A stretch of 64,000 nt of DNA from Acinetobacter sp. TGL-Y2. Lineage in GTDB: Bacteria; Pseudomonadota; Gammaproteobacteria; Pseudomonadales; Moraxellaceae. Of the stretch, positions 32,091 to 40,961 are shown piece after piece (position 1 is the stretch's first letter; the number at the start of each line of letters is the position of its first letter). Both the position numbers and the translations under genes were made by a program. The stretch lies in NCBI RefSeq assembly GCF_001612555.1, contig NZ_CP015110.1, forward strand, positions 3,038,001 to 3,102,000, read 5' to 3'. The notes under the pieces are model-generated. The model was given only the letters and a program-made list of their open reading frames with translations, was not told the DNA's origin and made no database searches.

Positions 32091-33917
32091 TTACTGGATT
32101 TTAGGAGTATCTAAAGGCTTGTCTAAAGGCACATTCAGCAGGCGTAAGGATTCTTGAATCACGCGTGAGAATACAGGTGCAGACACTGTACCGCCATAAT
32201 AAGTACCTTTTGGGTTTTCCACCACAACCACCATGGCTAAACGTGGATTACTGACGGGCGCTACGCCTGCAAATAAGGCACGGTATTCATTGGTCGAGTA
32301 GCCTTTGCGGTCTGGACGAAGTTTATGTGCTGTCCCTGTTTTGCCTGCAACGCGATAGCCTGGAATGGTCGCGCGTGTTGCTGTACCGCCCGGTAAAGTG
32401 GCGGTTTCCATCATTAACAGCACTTGATCCGCAATTTTAGGATCAATCATTTGTTCACCTTTTGGCTCTCCATCAAGCTTATATAAACTTAAGGGAACTT
32501 TAACGCCTTTATTGGCAAGCATTGCATATGCATCTGCCATTTGAAGTACGGTTGCATTGAGACCATAACCATAGGCCATGGTCGCAACTTCAGAGACATT
32601 CCATTTACTGGGTGGCAAAATCAAACCTGGACTTTCGCCTGGAAATTTCACCGCAGAACGCTGACCAAAACCTAAACGCTTGTAAAATGTCGGCAAGGTT
32701 GGATAAGGCAGAGACAAGGCAATTTTCGCTACACCCACGTTGGATGATTTTTGAATAATCCCCCCCAACGTTAATGCACCATAGTTATGGGTATCCCGAA
32801 TGGTATGGTTGCCCACGCGCATAGAACCCGGCGTGGTATTGACGACTGAATTCGCTGTATATTTACCACTTTCCAGTGCCATCGCCACAGTTAATGGCTT
32901 CATGGTTGAACCCGGCTCAAATGAATCGACAGCGCCACGATTACGCATAGCATCTTTATTGGATAAGCTGTTTTTATCATTCGGGTTATAAGATGGCCAA
33001 CTGGTCATCGCCAAGATTTCACCGGTCTTCACATCTACTGCTATGGCGGTGGCAGAACGTGCATTATTGGCCACACCCACCGCAGTCAGCTCACGGTACA
33101 TAATGTATTGCAGGCGCGAATCGATACTTAAGGTAATGTTTTCACCCGCCTCGACTTCTTTAACCACTTCAGGCGTTTGCACACGGTTACCATGTTTATC
33201 ACGGACAATTTTCTGTTCACCGTCCACACCTGCCAAGCGCTTGTTGAGCTGCATTTCCAGCCCTTCAATACCCGTACCTTCGGTATTGGTTAAGCCAATA
33301 ATTTGCGAATTGGCTTGTGGCTGTGGGTAGTAACGTTTATAGGATTTTTCCGCATACACACCCGCAAAGTTACGTTTCACCAAAAGGTCTGCTTGAGGGG
33401 GGGGGACTTCTTTTTTCAGCACCACATAACGTGAACGTGCGCGCTCTTTCACACGGCGCTTTAATTCTTCACGCTCAATACCGACCGCATCTGCCAATTC
33501 ATCTAAATTCAGATTTTCTTTGGGCAGTTGATTTTTAAGTTTGTAACTATTTGGGCTATTTTTTAACTGAGCTGTTACTTCATCAAAAGTTTTTTTGGTT
33601 TCATAATAATTTTGTGGATCAATCACCACCTTCATAATCGGGGTGCTGATGGCTAAAGGTACACCGTTGCGATCACTGATCACACCACGCATGGCCTTCA
33701 TTTTTTCTGTTCTTAAAATCTTGGCATTGGCTTTATTTTGCAAAAAGTCTTTATTAACCACTTGCACATAAAAGGCACGAAAAACCAATAAGATGAAGCA
33801 GAGGATGACCACGCCCCACATCAAATAAAAGCGCCACATATCGACAGCAATACTGGGTTTTTCTGAGATTGACTGTTGTTTTTTACGAGGTTGCTTGGTT
33901 TTACTTTTATCTGCCAT
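32091..33917 (-). CDS. ftsI: Septal peptidoglycan transpeptidase FtsI (PBP3)
   Basis: 608-residue class B PBP, the monofunctional transpeptidase of the divisome. Cytoplasmic N-terminus, one transmembrane helix (about residues 28-50), PBP dimer domain (about 90-240), then the transpeptidase with Ser337-Lys340 (GSTMK), SSN in KSSNVGVAKI, and Lys526 in GKTGTAHKL. This is the main target of cephalosporins and of sulbactam in Acinetobacter. A run of nine C (G on the plus strand, 33397-33405) encodes a Val-Pro-Pro-Pro stretch. The start lies nine bases after ftsL. Confidence 0.97.
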   Translation of the reverse strand: MADKSKTKQPRKKQQSISEKPSIAVDMWRFYLMWGVVILCFILLVFRAFYVQVVNKDFLQNKANAKILRTEKMKAMRGVISDRNGVPLAISTPIMKVVIDPQNYYETKKTFDEVTAQLKNSPNSYKLKNQLPKENLNLDELADAVGIEREELKRRVKERARSRYVVLKKEVPPPQADLLVKRNFAGVYAEKSYKRYYPQPQANSQIIGLTNTEGTGIEGLEMQLNKRLAGVDGEQKIVRDKHGNRVQTPEVVKEVEAGENITLSIDSRLQYIMYRELTAVGVANNARSATAIAVDVKTGEILAMTSWPSYNPNDKNSLSNKDAMRNRGAVDSFEPGSTMKPLTVAMALESGKYTANSVVNTTPGSMRVGNHTIRDTHNYGALTLGGIIQKSSNVGVAKIALSLPYPTLPTFYKRLGFGQRSAVKFPGESPGLILPPSKWNVSEVATMAYGYGLNATVLQMADAYAMLANKGVKVPLSLYKLDGEPKGEQMIDPKIADQVLLMMETATLPGGTATRATIPGYRVAGKTGTAHKLRPDRKGYSTNEYRALFAGVAPVSNPRLAMVVVVENPKGTYYGGTVSAPVFSRVIQESLRLLNVPLDKPLDTPKIQ

Positions 33918-33926
33918 TCAGCGTGC

Positions 33927-34262
33927 CTATTTTTTTTGCTCAGGTTCTGTGGGTAAAGAAATCACGACGGTTTGCGCGGTCGGCGGTGAATACATTCTTA
34001 ATTGGGTCACTGCGCGCGTTCCAATCTGCGCAGTTGCGCCAAAGGTTTGCTGTTCAATCAGCAAACGCCCCCACTCTGCATTGATATCTTCTCGATCACG
34101 CATATGTGTATTAAATTCACGAAAATCATGACGATACAAATACACCTGATACACCACCATAAAGGCGCTGATTAACACCAGCGTCGTTAAAATGGTATAG
34201 ACCAATAGTTTCTTTCGCCCCAAATGCTGAGGTTTTTTTTGTTCTACACTTTCCGACTTCAT
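33927..34262 (-). CDS. ftsL: Cell division protein FtsL
   Basis: 111-residue bitopic divisome protein: basic cytoplasmic N-terminus, transmembrane helix (about residues 19-40), then a periplasmic coiled coil that pairs with FtsB and activates FtsWI. Sequence conservation is low, but RDREDINAEWGRLLIEQQTF is the usual FtsL leucine-zipper region. The start overlaps rsmH by four bases; position between rsmH and ftsI is decisive. Confidence 0.93.
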   Translation of the reverse strand: MKSESVEQKKPQHLGRKKLLVYTILTTLVLISAFMVVYQVYLYRHDFREFNTHMRDREDINAEWGRLLIEQQTFGATAQIGTRAVTQLRMYSPPTAQTVVISLPTEPEQKK

Positions 34263-35185
34263 TGTTCGCCTATTTTATTGAAGCGTTCTGCCACACGTAA
34301 CCAAGCACTGCGTGAACGCGGGTTTTGTTTCACCTCGGCTTCACTTGCCCGCACACGGTCAATTTTTTTAAGTCTACGCTTATCTTCTATTTTCTGTGGC
34401 ATTCCCCAACCTGTATCTTCAGGGAATGTCGCTTCTTTTTGAATAAACTGTTTAATAATACGATCTTCCAAAGAATGGAAGCTAATCACCGCTAAACGAC
34501 CATCTGACTTTAACAACTCAAGTGCTTGCGGTAAAAATGTGTGTACATCATCTAATTCTTTATTAATTTCAATACGAATCGCTTGGAAAGTACGGGTTGC
34601 AGCATGCTTGTTTTTTTCCCATTTCGGATGGGCTACTTTCACAATTTCAGCCAATTGTGCTGTGGTATCAATCTGACCTGCAGCTTTAATCGCTTTGGCA
34701 ATACGACGACTATAACGCTCTTCACCATATTGGAAAATAACATTGGCAAGATGCTCTTCATCAACGCTGAGTAACCACTCTGCTGCAGTTGGACCTTGCG
34801 AGTTGTCCATACGCATGTCCAGAGGGCCGTCTTTCATAAAGCTAAAACCGCGTTCAGCTTGATCAAGCTGCGGAGATGACACCCCTAAATCCGCCATAAT
34901 GCCATCAACTTCTTGAATACCACGTTGATTTAATTCTTGTTTAATATCAGCAAAGCTGGCATGAATAATTTTAAACCGTGGATCTTCTTGCTCTAACTCA
35001 GCAGCCACAGCCAAAGCTTGCGGGTCTTTATCAAAACCATAAACACGTGCATTTTCATCTAATTTCGATAACAACAAACGAGTATGACCCCCTCGCCCAA
35101 ATGTGCCATCGACATAAATTCCTGTATTGCGATCCGCCACTAGAGCATCAACAGTTTCATGAAGTAATACAGAAATATGCGACAT
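34259..35185 (-). CDS. rsmH: 16S rRNA (cytosine1402-N4) methyltransferase
   Basis: 308-residue SAM-dependent methyltransferase (MraW) acting on C1402 of 16S rRNA. Motifs: HISVLLHETVDAL at the N-terminus, VDGTFGRGGHTRLLL near residue 25, IMADLGVSSPQLDQAERGFS, and the C-terminal NPRSRSAWLRVAERF. First gene of the cluster; mraZ is absent upstream, as is usual in Acinetobacter-type clusters. Normal length. Confidence 0.97.
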   Translation of the reverse strand: MSHISVLLHETVDALVADRNTGIYVDGTFGRGGHTRLLLSKLDENARVYGFDKDPQALAVAAELEQEDPRFKIIHASFADIKQELNQRGIQEVDGIMADLGVSSPQLDQAERGFSFMKDGPLDMRMDNSQGPTAAEWLLSVDEEHLANVIFQYGEERYSRRIAKAIKAAGQIDTTAQLAEIVKVAHPKWEKNKHAATRTFQAIRIEINKELDDVHTFLPQALELLKSDGRLAVISFHSLEDRIIKQFIQKEATFPEDTGWGMPQKIEDKRRLKKIDRVRASEAEVKQNPRSRSAWLRVAERFNKIGEQ

Positions 35186-35223
35186 AATTATTTAATCAAA
35201 ATCAGGGGAAATTTAACTGCACA

Positions 35224-35251
35224 TTATTACCTTGTTTTGGCAAAGCTCCAA
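35224..35251 (-). promoter_or_regulatory. Probable promoter of the rsmH-mraY cluster
   Basis: On the minus strand: TTGGAG (35251-35246), 16-base spacer, TAATAA (35229-35224), about 40 bases before the rsmH ATG. Reasonable sigma-70 match with a short spacer. Confidence 0.4.
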
Positions 35252-35318
35252 ACGACTTTTTGTACGGAAATATTACTTTTCATAGGTAAAACCGTTCCTA
35301 ATGCATAATTCATGCAAT

Positions 35319-35345
35319 AAAAAAGTCTCATACTGAGACTTTTTT
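35319..35345 (-). terminator. Terminator downstream of the first sulfate-binding protein gene position
   Basis: AAAAAAGTCTCA, three-base loop, TGAGACTTTTTT. It lies 25 bases downstream of the sbp stop at 35371 (minus strand) and upstream of the rsmH transcript reading the same way. Confidence 0.8.
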
Positions 35346-35370
35346 ATTTAAATTCAATAACTTCAATAAA

Positions 35371-36390
35371 TTAGCGACGATTGCTATAGATTTGATCAAA
35401 GATTGCACCATTCACAAAATGTGTTTGCTGTGCCTTAGACCAGCCACCAAAAACCTCATCAATGGTAAATGTTTTCAGTTTTGGAAATTGCGCCGAATAT
35501 CTCTTTAACACTTGCTCACTGCGTGGGCGGTAGAAATGTTTGGCTGCCATTTCCTGACCGAGCGGTGAATAGAGATAATTGATATAGCCTGTTGCCAACC
35601 ATTTATTGCCATTTTTCTCTACAGTCTTATCAACAATCGCAACCGAGGGTTCAGTCAAAATCGACATCGACGGATAAACAATTTCAAAGTCTTTTTTACC
35701 CAATACTTTCTGAGTCACCAGTGCTTCATTTTCCCAAGTCAACAGCACATCACCTATACCACGTTCAGCAAAAGTGGTCATTGATGCGCGCGCAGCTGAG
35801 TCCATGACTTTAACATTACGGTACATTTTGCCGACAAAATCTTTGGCTTTGGCCTCATTGCCTGCAGGTTGTTTCAGTGCATAACCCCAAGCAGACAAGT
35901 AGACCCAACGTGGCAAACCGCCTGTTTTCGGGTTCGGCGTGATGATTTCAACACCTGACTTGGTTAAATCCGACCAATCTTTGATTTTTTTCGGGTTACC
36001 TTTACGCACCATAAATACAATGGTCGAGGTATAAGGTGCTGAGTTATTGGGAAACTCTTTTTGCCATCCCGCATTAATCTGACCCGACTTTACAATTTCT
36101 TCAATATCATTGGCCAATGCCAAGGTGACAACATCACCTTTCAAACCATCGACCACTGAACGCGCTTGCTTGCCCGAACCGCCATGTGACTGTTTAAAAT
36201 GCACAGATTTTCCAGTACGGCTACTCCAATACTGTCCAAATGAGGCGTTAAATTCGTCGTAAAATTCACGCGTTGCATCATAAGAGACGTTTAAAAATTG
36301 CTTATCCGCAGCTTGGGTTACAGGTACGACTGCCGTCAGTCCGATCACCAAAGACAAAGAGGTCATTAGGGTTTTTATGTGGGATTTCAT
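35371..36390 (-). CDS. Sulfate ABC transporter periplasmic binding protein (copy 1)
   Basis: 339-residue periplasmic sulfate/thiosulfate-binding protein of the Sbp/CysP family. Signal peptide of about 27 residues ending TQAADK. Family blocks: VSYDATREFYDEFNASF, FKQSHGGSGKQARSV (sulfate-contacting loop), and the IITPNPKTGG-PRW segment. The second copy lies 199 bases upstream, with strong identity throughout, so the two arose by tandem duplication. No cysT, cysW or cysA is present here, so the permease is encoded elsewhere. It has its own terminator. Sulfur-limited expression is likely but no CysB site was identified. Confidence 0.92.
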   Translation of the reverse strand: MKSHIKTLMTSLSLVIGLTAVVPVTQAADKQFLNVSYDATREFYDEFNASFGQYWSSRTGKSVHFKQSHGGSGKQARSVVDGLKGDVVTLALANDIEEIVKSGQINAGWQKEFPNNSAPYTSTIVFMVRKGNPKKIKDWSDLTKSGVEIITPNPKTGGLPRWVYLSAWGYALKQPAGNEAKAKDFVGKMYRNVKVMDSAARASMTTFAERGIGDVLLTWENEALVTQKVLGKKDFEIVYPSMSILTEPSVAIVDKTVEKNGNKWLATGYINYLYSPLGQEMAAKHFYRPRSEQVLKRYSAQFPKLKTFTIDEVFGGWSKAQQTHFVNGAIFDQIYSNRR

Positions 36391-36524
36391 AACCGCTCAA
36401 TTTTAATTTCATCCATAAGGCATTCAATATATGAAATTCCCCTATAAACCGCAATTCTAATGATCAAGCCTACTCAAAAATAGAACACCTCTCATAGCTA
36501 TAGCCTCTTTAATTTTCAGCTCAT

Positions 36525-36559
36525 AAAAAAGGATTGCACACACATCCATGCAATCCTTT
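36525..36559 (-). terminator. Terminator of the second sulfate-binding protein gene
   Basis: AAAGGATTGCA (36528-36538), ten-base loop, TGCAATCCTTT (36549-36559). On the minus strand it ends in a T run, about 30 bases after the stop at 36590. Confidence 0.8.
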
Positions 36560-36589
36560 GCCCCATCTTAAATGCTCAAACCCTCTACT

Positions 36590-37588
36590 TTATTTTTCAG
36601 CTGAAATTTGGTCATAGATCGCGCCATTTGCGAAATGTGTTTTTTGTGCTTTTGCCCAACCGCCAAAAACTTTATCAATAGTAAAGGTATTTTGCTTTGG
36701 AAATTTCTGGCTGTATTTGGTAGCCACTTGAACATTACGCGGACGGAAATTATGTTTGGCAGCCAACTCCTGCCCTTGAGGTGAATAAAGATAATTTAAA
36801 TAGCCTTTCGCCAAATTACGATTGCCGTTTTTATCGACTGTTTTATCAACAATGGCCACCGACGGCTCAGCCAAAATTGAAATAGATGGGTAAATAATCT
36901 CATATTTGTCCTTACCTAAACCTTGGGTAGCAAGTAAAGCTTCATTTTCCCAAGATAACAGTACATCGCCTATACCACGCTCTGCGAACGTTGTGAGTGA
37001 TCCACGTGCACCCGAATCTAAAACTTTGACATTTTTATACAGTTTTTTCACCAGCTCTCTTGCTTTGGCATCATTCCCGCCCGGTTGTTTCAGTGCATAC
37101 CCCCATGCAGATAAATAGATCCAGCGCGGTGCACCCCCCGTTTTCGGGTTTGGAGTAATGATATCAACACCTGATTGGGTCAAATCATTCCAATCTTTGA
37201 TGTTTTTGGGATTACCCTTTTTAACCAAGAAAACAATGGTCGATGTATAAGGTGCGGAATTATTCGGAAATTCTTTTTGCCAGTTTTTATCAATGAAACC
37301 AGCATTCACAATTTCATCAATATCATTCGCCAAAGCAAGAGTCACGACATCAGCCTGTAGGCCCGTTGCTACTGCCCGCGCTTGTTTACCCGATCCCCCA
37401 TGTGACTGTTTAAAAGCGATCTCTTGACCCGTGCCTTTTTTCCAAAATTCACCAAACTTGCTGTTGTATTCTTGATAAAATTCACGCGTAGGATCGTAAG
37501 ACACATTTAAAAATGACTTGTCTGCATAAGTCTGTGTACTACCTACCACCGCTAACGTCATTAAACTACCTAGTATCATTTTTTTCAT
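36590..37588 (-). CDS. Sulfate ABC transporter periplasmic binding protein (copy 2)
   Basis: 332-residue paralogue of the neighbouring Sbp-family protein. Signal peptide of about 22 residues ending STQTYADK. Same ligand-binding blocks: VSYDPTREFYQEYNSKF, FKQSHGGSGKQARAV and NPKTGGAPRWIYL. It differs from copy 1 at many positions spread over the whole length, so this is an old duplication and not an assembly artefact. The separate terminator between the copies suggests independent transcription. The two could differ in preference for sulfate, thiosulfate or a related oxyanion; the sequence does not decide this. Confidence 0.92.
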   Translation of the reverse strand: MKKMILGSLMTLAVVGSTQTYADKSFLNVSYDPTREFYQEYNSKFGEFWKKGTGQEIAFKQSHGGSGKQARAVATGLQADVVTLALANDIDEIVNAGFIDKNWQKEFPNNSAPYTSTIVFLVKKGNPKNIKDWNDLTQSGVDIITPNPKTGGAPRWIYLSAWGYALKQPGGNDAKARELVKKLYKNVKVLDSGARGSLTTFAERGIGDVLLSWENEALLATQGLGKDKYEIIYPSISILAEPSVAIVDKTVDKNGNRNLAKGYLNYLYSPQGQELAAKHNFRPRNVQVATKYSQKFPKQNTFTIDKVFGGWAKAQKTHFANGAIYDQISAEK

Positions 37589-37963
37589 ACGATGCTCTTA
37601 TTTTGGTTATGAATGGCTGTACTTTATTTTTATTCTCTTGATTAAACAATCATCAAGTTACAACCATTTCGCATGATTAAATCTGTTTTTGGCATATCCT
37701 AAAATATGCAAAATTTAGTTTTATTTTTGCTAAACCACTCCCCGCTTAGGTCTCTATGGCGAAAATCTTCATATTGTGTTCATCATTATTTGCTAAAAAT
37801 GCAACACGCCAACCAAAATGAGTCAAATGAAAATATTTTTTGAGTTAAATCACATAATTTTGTAAATAAGTGTGACGTATTTGTGTTTTTTGTGAAAATT
37901 ATGGTTAAAATGTAAACGTAAAATCTATATCTTTACAAAAATACCAATTAGGGGAAGATTGGA
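37589..37963. other. A+T-rich divergent intergenic region
   Basis: 375 bases between the second sulfate-binding gene (minus) and the small secreted protein gene (plus). No reading frame of interest. A -10-like TAAAAT sits about 45 bases before the small gene. I could not define operators. Confidence 0.4.
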
Positions 37964-38269
37964 ATGAAAACATCATTGTATCAAACGATTTGTTTTAGCC
38001 TGTTTTTAGGCTTCGTCGCACAAACCACGCAAGCGGCTGCGCTACAGAAAACCAGTAAAGCAGTTCACGCACCGTTGTCGATTGAAAAAAATCAGTCGCC
38101 TATTGAAAGAGCACTCTCTCAGCAGAAGCGTAATCGTAGTGACAGTAAGCTTTTGGCAGAACAAGACCAGATGAAGGTGATCACCTCTATTTCGGTTGCA
38201 CCAACACAAAACTTTTTTGCTTCTCAAAACCAGCGTTTTTCTCGTTTTGTACAAGCGATTTTTTTGTAG
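37964..38269 (+). CDS. Small secreted protein of unknown function
   Basis: 101 residues. A classical signal peptide: MKTS start, hydrophobic core ICFSLFLGFVA, likely cleavage after TTQA (about residue 24). The mature part is about 77 residues, basic, with many Gln, Ser, Lys and Arg (for example RALSQQKRNRSDSK) and an aromatic-ending C-terminus (RFSRFVQAIFL). No cysteines in the mature part, no recognised domain. The ribosome-binding site lies in GGGGAAGATTGGA before the ATG. It stands alone between two terminators. I do not recognise a family. Confidence 0.6.
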   Translation: MKTSLYQTICFSLFLGFVAQTTQAAALQKTSKAVHAPLSIEKNQSPIERALSQQKRNRSDSKLLAEQDQMKVITSISVAPTQNFFASQNQRFSRFVQAIFL

Positions 38270-38390
38270 CAAAATTCTTAAACCCGATTTTAACGTTTAA
38301 TATCTTTTAACGAATTTGATGTTTTAAAGTCTCAACCCTACGAGACTGCGCTATAGAGGATGTGAATTCCCGCTCATATTCCTAAAACAC

Positions 38391-38442
38391 AAAGTGCCTA
38401 GGCCCGAATTGATGAATTAATCATTAAGCGCCTAGGCTTTTT
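38391..38442 (+). terminator. Hairpin terminator upstream of gltX
   Basis: GCCTAGGC (38396-38403) and GCCTAGGC (38430-38437) pair across a 26-base loop and are followed by TTTTT. Since each arm is self-complementary, small alternative hairpins are possible. It ends transcription entering from the small secreted protein gene. Confidence 0.55.
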
Positions 38443-38482
38443 CGTTATAATAGTCTCAATATATATTTGAATTATTTCGACT

Positions 38483-39991
38483 ATGACCGTTCGTACGCGT
38501 ATTGCACCTTCTCCAACTGGATTCCCACATGTAGGCACCGCTTATATCGCTTTGTTTAACTTATGTTTTGCAAAACAACACGGTGGTGAATTTATTCTTC
38601 GTATTGAAGATACAGATCAACTTCGCTCAACCCCTGAATCTGAAAAGATGATTTTAGATTCACTGCGCTGGTTAGGTTTAAATTGGTCTGAAGGTCCAGA
38701 TGTCGGCGGTCCTCATGCACCCTACCGTCAATCTGAGCGTATGGGCATTTATAAGCAATATGCACTTGAACTGGTTGAAAAAGGTCATGCCTTCTATTGC
38801 TTTGCCACCAGTGAAGAACTTGATCAAATGCGCGCCGAACAGCAAGCACGTGGCGAATCACCTCGTTACGATGGTCGTGGTCTACTCTTAACAGAAGAAG
38901 AAGTGCAACGTCGTTTGGTTGCGGGCGAAGCGCACGTGATTCGCATGAAGATTCCTGCTGAAGGCATCTGCAAATTCAACGACATGCTGCGTGGTGAAGT
39001 TGAAATTCCATGGGCGCAAGTGGACATGCAAATTCTACTTAAAGCAGATGGCTTACCCACTTACCATTTGGCCAACGTGGTCGATGACCATTTAATGGAA
39101 ATCACCCATGTGATCCGTGGTGAAGAATGGATTCCATCTGCACCGAAACATCAGTTGTTGTATCAATACTTCGGATGGAATATGCCTGTATTGTGTCATA
39201 TGCCACTTTTACGTAACCCAGACAAATCAAAATTGTCTAAGCGTAAGAATCCGACCTCAATTAATTATTACAAAGACATTGGTGTGCTGCCTGAAGCGCT
39301 GCTTAACTATTTGGGTCGCATGGGCTGGTCTATGCCAGATGAAAGTGAAAAATTCACTTTAGCTGCCATGATCGAAAATTTTGACATCAAACGGGTATCA
39401 CTCGGTGGTCCAATTTTTGATGTTGAAAAACTGAACTGGCTAAACGGTCAGTGGATTAAAGCACTTTCTCCAAGTGATTTACTCGATACGCTTTTGGCTT
39501 GGAAAGCAGACCGTAAAATGCTGGAAGATATTGCGGCTGCTATCCAACCGCGTATTAACCTACTGTCTGAAGCAGTCAATTGGGCAGGTTTTTACTTCAA
39601 CCAATTCCCGTCTCTATCTAAAGAGCAATTTGAAAACAAAAAATTATCTGAGGAACAAGTTCGTCAAAGCTTACAGTTCGCCATTTGGCGTTTAGAAAGC
39701 TTATTTACATGGAATCAAGATACCGTTAGTCAAACATTGATGGATCTTGCAAACCAGATGGACATCAAATTACGTGATTTCATGCCTGCGTTCTTTATTT
39801 CGATTGCAGGTTCTACGGCCTCGACTCCTGTTATGCAATCTATGGTGACGATTGGCCCAGATTTAACCTTCGCGCGTTTACGTCATGCACTTGAGATTGT
39901 GGGCGGACCGAGTAAAAAAGAAGCGAAAGTTTGGGAAAAACTCAATGAAAGTTTAAAACTGCCGAAAAATGAGTCAGTTGATAACGCATAA
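38483..39991 (+). CDS. gltX: Glutamyl-tRNA synthetase
   Basis: 502-residue class I aminoacyl-tRNA synthetase charging tRNA-Glu. HIGH-like motif HVGT at residues 16-19 within [13 protein letters not shown], and the KMSKS-like KLSKR at residues 250-254. The N-terminal catalytic domain ends near residue 310, followed by the helical anticodon-binding domain. Length is normal. A tRNA-Glu gene lies 114 bases downstream on the same strand, with its own promoter, so the enzyme and its substrate are encoded side by side. Confidence 0.97.
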   Translation: MTVRTRIAPSPTGFPHVGTAYIALFNLCFAKQHGGEFILRIEDTDQLRSTPESEKMILDSLRWLGLNWSEGPDVGGPHAPYRQSERMGIYKQYALELVEKGHAFYCFATSEELDQMRAEQQARGESPRYDGRGLLLTEEEVQRRLVAGEAHVIRMKIPAEGICKFNDMLRGEVEIPWAQVDMQILLKADGLPTYHLANVVDDHLMEITHVIRGEEWIPSAPKHQLLYQYFGWNMPVLCHMPLLRNPDKSKLSKRKNPTSINYYKDIGVLPEALLNYLGRMGWSMPDESEKFTLAAMIENFDIKRVSLGGPIFDVEKLNWLNGQWIKALSPSDLLDTLLAWKADRKMLEDIAAAIQPRINLLSEAVNWAGFYFNQFPSLSKEQFENKKLSEEQVRQSLQFAIWRLESLFTWNQDTVSQTLMDLANQMDIKLRDFMPAFFISIAGSTASTPVMQSMVTIGPDLTFARLRHALEIVGGPSKKEAKVWEKLNESLKLPKNESVDNA

Positions 39992-40003
39992 TTGAATTTA
40001 GTG

Positions 40004-40032
40004 TTGACGTGTGGTCGCTATGCACCTAATAT
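40004..40032 (+). promoter_or_regulatory. Sigma-70 promoter of tRNA-Glu, overlapping a perfect inverted repeat
   Basis: TTGACG (40004-40009), 17-base spacer, TAATAT (40027-40032): a near-consensus promoter. A 13-base inverted repeat, GTGTGGTCGCTAT (40009-40021) and ATAGCGACCACAC (40031-40043), overlaps the spacer, the -10 and the start region. No T-run follows, so it is unlikely to be a gltX terminator only. Confidence 0.7.
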
Positions 40033-40105
40033 AGCGACCACACAGACTAAGTGAACAACTTAAGTTGGTTAAGCTTTCAAAGCTAACCGGTGTTGCCTCG
40101 ATATT

Positions 40106-40181
40106 GTCCCTATCGTCTAGAGGCCTAGGACATCGCCCTTTCACGGCGGTAACCGGGGTTCGAATCCCCGTAGGGACGCCA
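40106..40181 (+). tRNA. tRNA-Glu (anticodon TTC)
   Basis: 76 bases. Acceptor stem GTCCCTA/TAGGGAC, discriminator G, encoded CCA end. Anticodon loop CTTTCAC with TTC at 40140-40142, T-loop TTCGAAT. Very close to the enterobacterial tRNA-Glu sequence. Preceded by its own promoter and followed by a terminator at 40188-40217. Confidence 0.97.
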
Positions 40182-40187
40182 AATTCT

Positions 40188-40217
40188 AAAAAGCCACTGA
40201 CCTTTCAGTGGCTTTTT
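40188..40217 (+). terminator. Terminator of tRNA-Glu
   Basis: AAAAAGCCACTGA, four-base loop, TCAGTGGCTTTTT followed by more T. Seven bases after the tRNA end. Confidence 0.88.
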
Positions 40218-40284
40218 TTTATCTCTAAATTTTAGATTTCATCAGCAATGTTATAGAATCGACCAAAAGAATTGTGGAGTGAAC

Positions 40285-40626
40285 ATGCAATACCAATGCC
40301 CCAAATGCCAAAGTCGTAAAATCATGCCACTTGCAAGTGCAAATGCACCTTCTGTACGACCAAATGTGCCCAAAAGCCTTATTTTTCTTATTCCAAGTCT
40401 CTTTCTGCTGTTACTTCTAATCGTCAGTAGCCTCGTGATGATGATCTTTGGTGACGGTGCAGGGCAAAATTTACAGATCGCAACGGTGGCTGTGTTTATT
40501 GCATCTTTAATTGCTGGTGTACTGTTTTGGCGTGATCTTCCTGATTTCAAAATTTCAATGCAAGCCTTTATGCAGTCACAAAAGAAATGGAAATGTCGCG
40601 ACTGTAACAATGAATGGGAAAATTAA
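40285..40626 (+). CDS. Zinc-ribbon membrane protein, unknown function
   Basis: 113 residues from the chosen start. An N-terminal CPKC and a C-terminal CRDC form the two halves of a likely zinc ribbon brought together by two transmembrane helices (about residues 32-54 and 64-82). The layout, ribbon half, helix hairpin, ribbon half, is found in small uncharacterised membrane proteins. A GTG six bases earlier (40279) is in frame, but GGAG at 40276-40279 has the right spacing for the ATG. Located after the tRNA-Glu terminator; no operon partner. Confidence 0.7.
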   Translation: MQYQCPKCQSRKIMPLASANAPSVRPNVPKSLIFLIPSLFLLLLLIVSSLVMMIFGDGAGQNLQIATVAVFIASLIAGVLFWRDLPDFKISMQAFMQSQKKWKCRDCNNEWEN

Positions 40627-40961
40627 TTTTCAAACCTCATTACATCTGATTTTTATACTCATTCACATGAATATCATGTTGGTGTGAATGAGCCTTGTTG
40701 ATCCAAATAATCCTTCGCTAAAATAAAATACATATAGTCTTAAACTACTATATGCGAGTGCATTAGAGGCTGCTTTTTTCGATCATTCAAGCGCCATGCT
40801 CTAGATCTGCTCTAATCCTATCCTTAGCAGTTCAATAAATAAGCTTGACCTAAAACCTTTACTGTTATATTAGTAAGAAATGGGATCATTGATACTCCCT
40901 TTACCCTACCCGAACTAAAAAACAATAAGGCTTAATTTGCAAGGATTGCAAGGAGGTAAGT
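40627..40961. other. Intergenic region upstream of the Sel1-repeat gene
   Basis: 335 bases without a plausible gene. TTGACC at 40845-40850 with TATTAG at 40868-40873 (17-base spacer) is a possible promoter for the Sel1-repeat gene, with the start about 90 bases downstream. Small direct repeats around 40665-40695 (CATGAATATCATG, GGTGTGAATGAG) have no clear role. Confidence 0.35.

Noticed and set aside
35371..37588. Assembly duplication of one sulfate-binding gene
   Set aside because: The copies differ at many positions over the whole length and have different flanks and terminators, so they are true paralogues.
40009..40043. gltX terminator
   Set aside because: The inverted repeat is perfect, but no T-run follows, and it overlaps a good promoter for the tRNA. 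A terminator role is not excluded but is not called.
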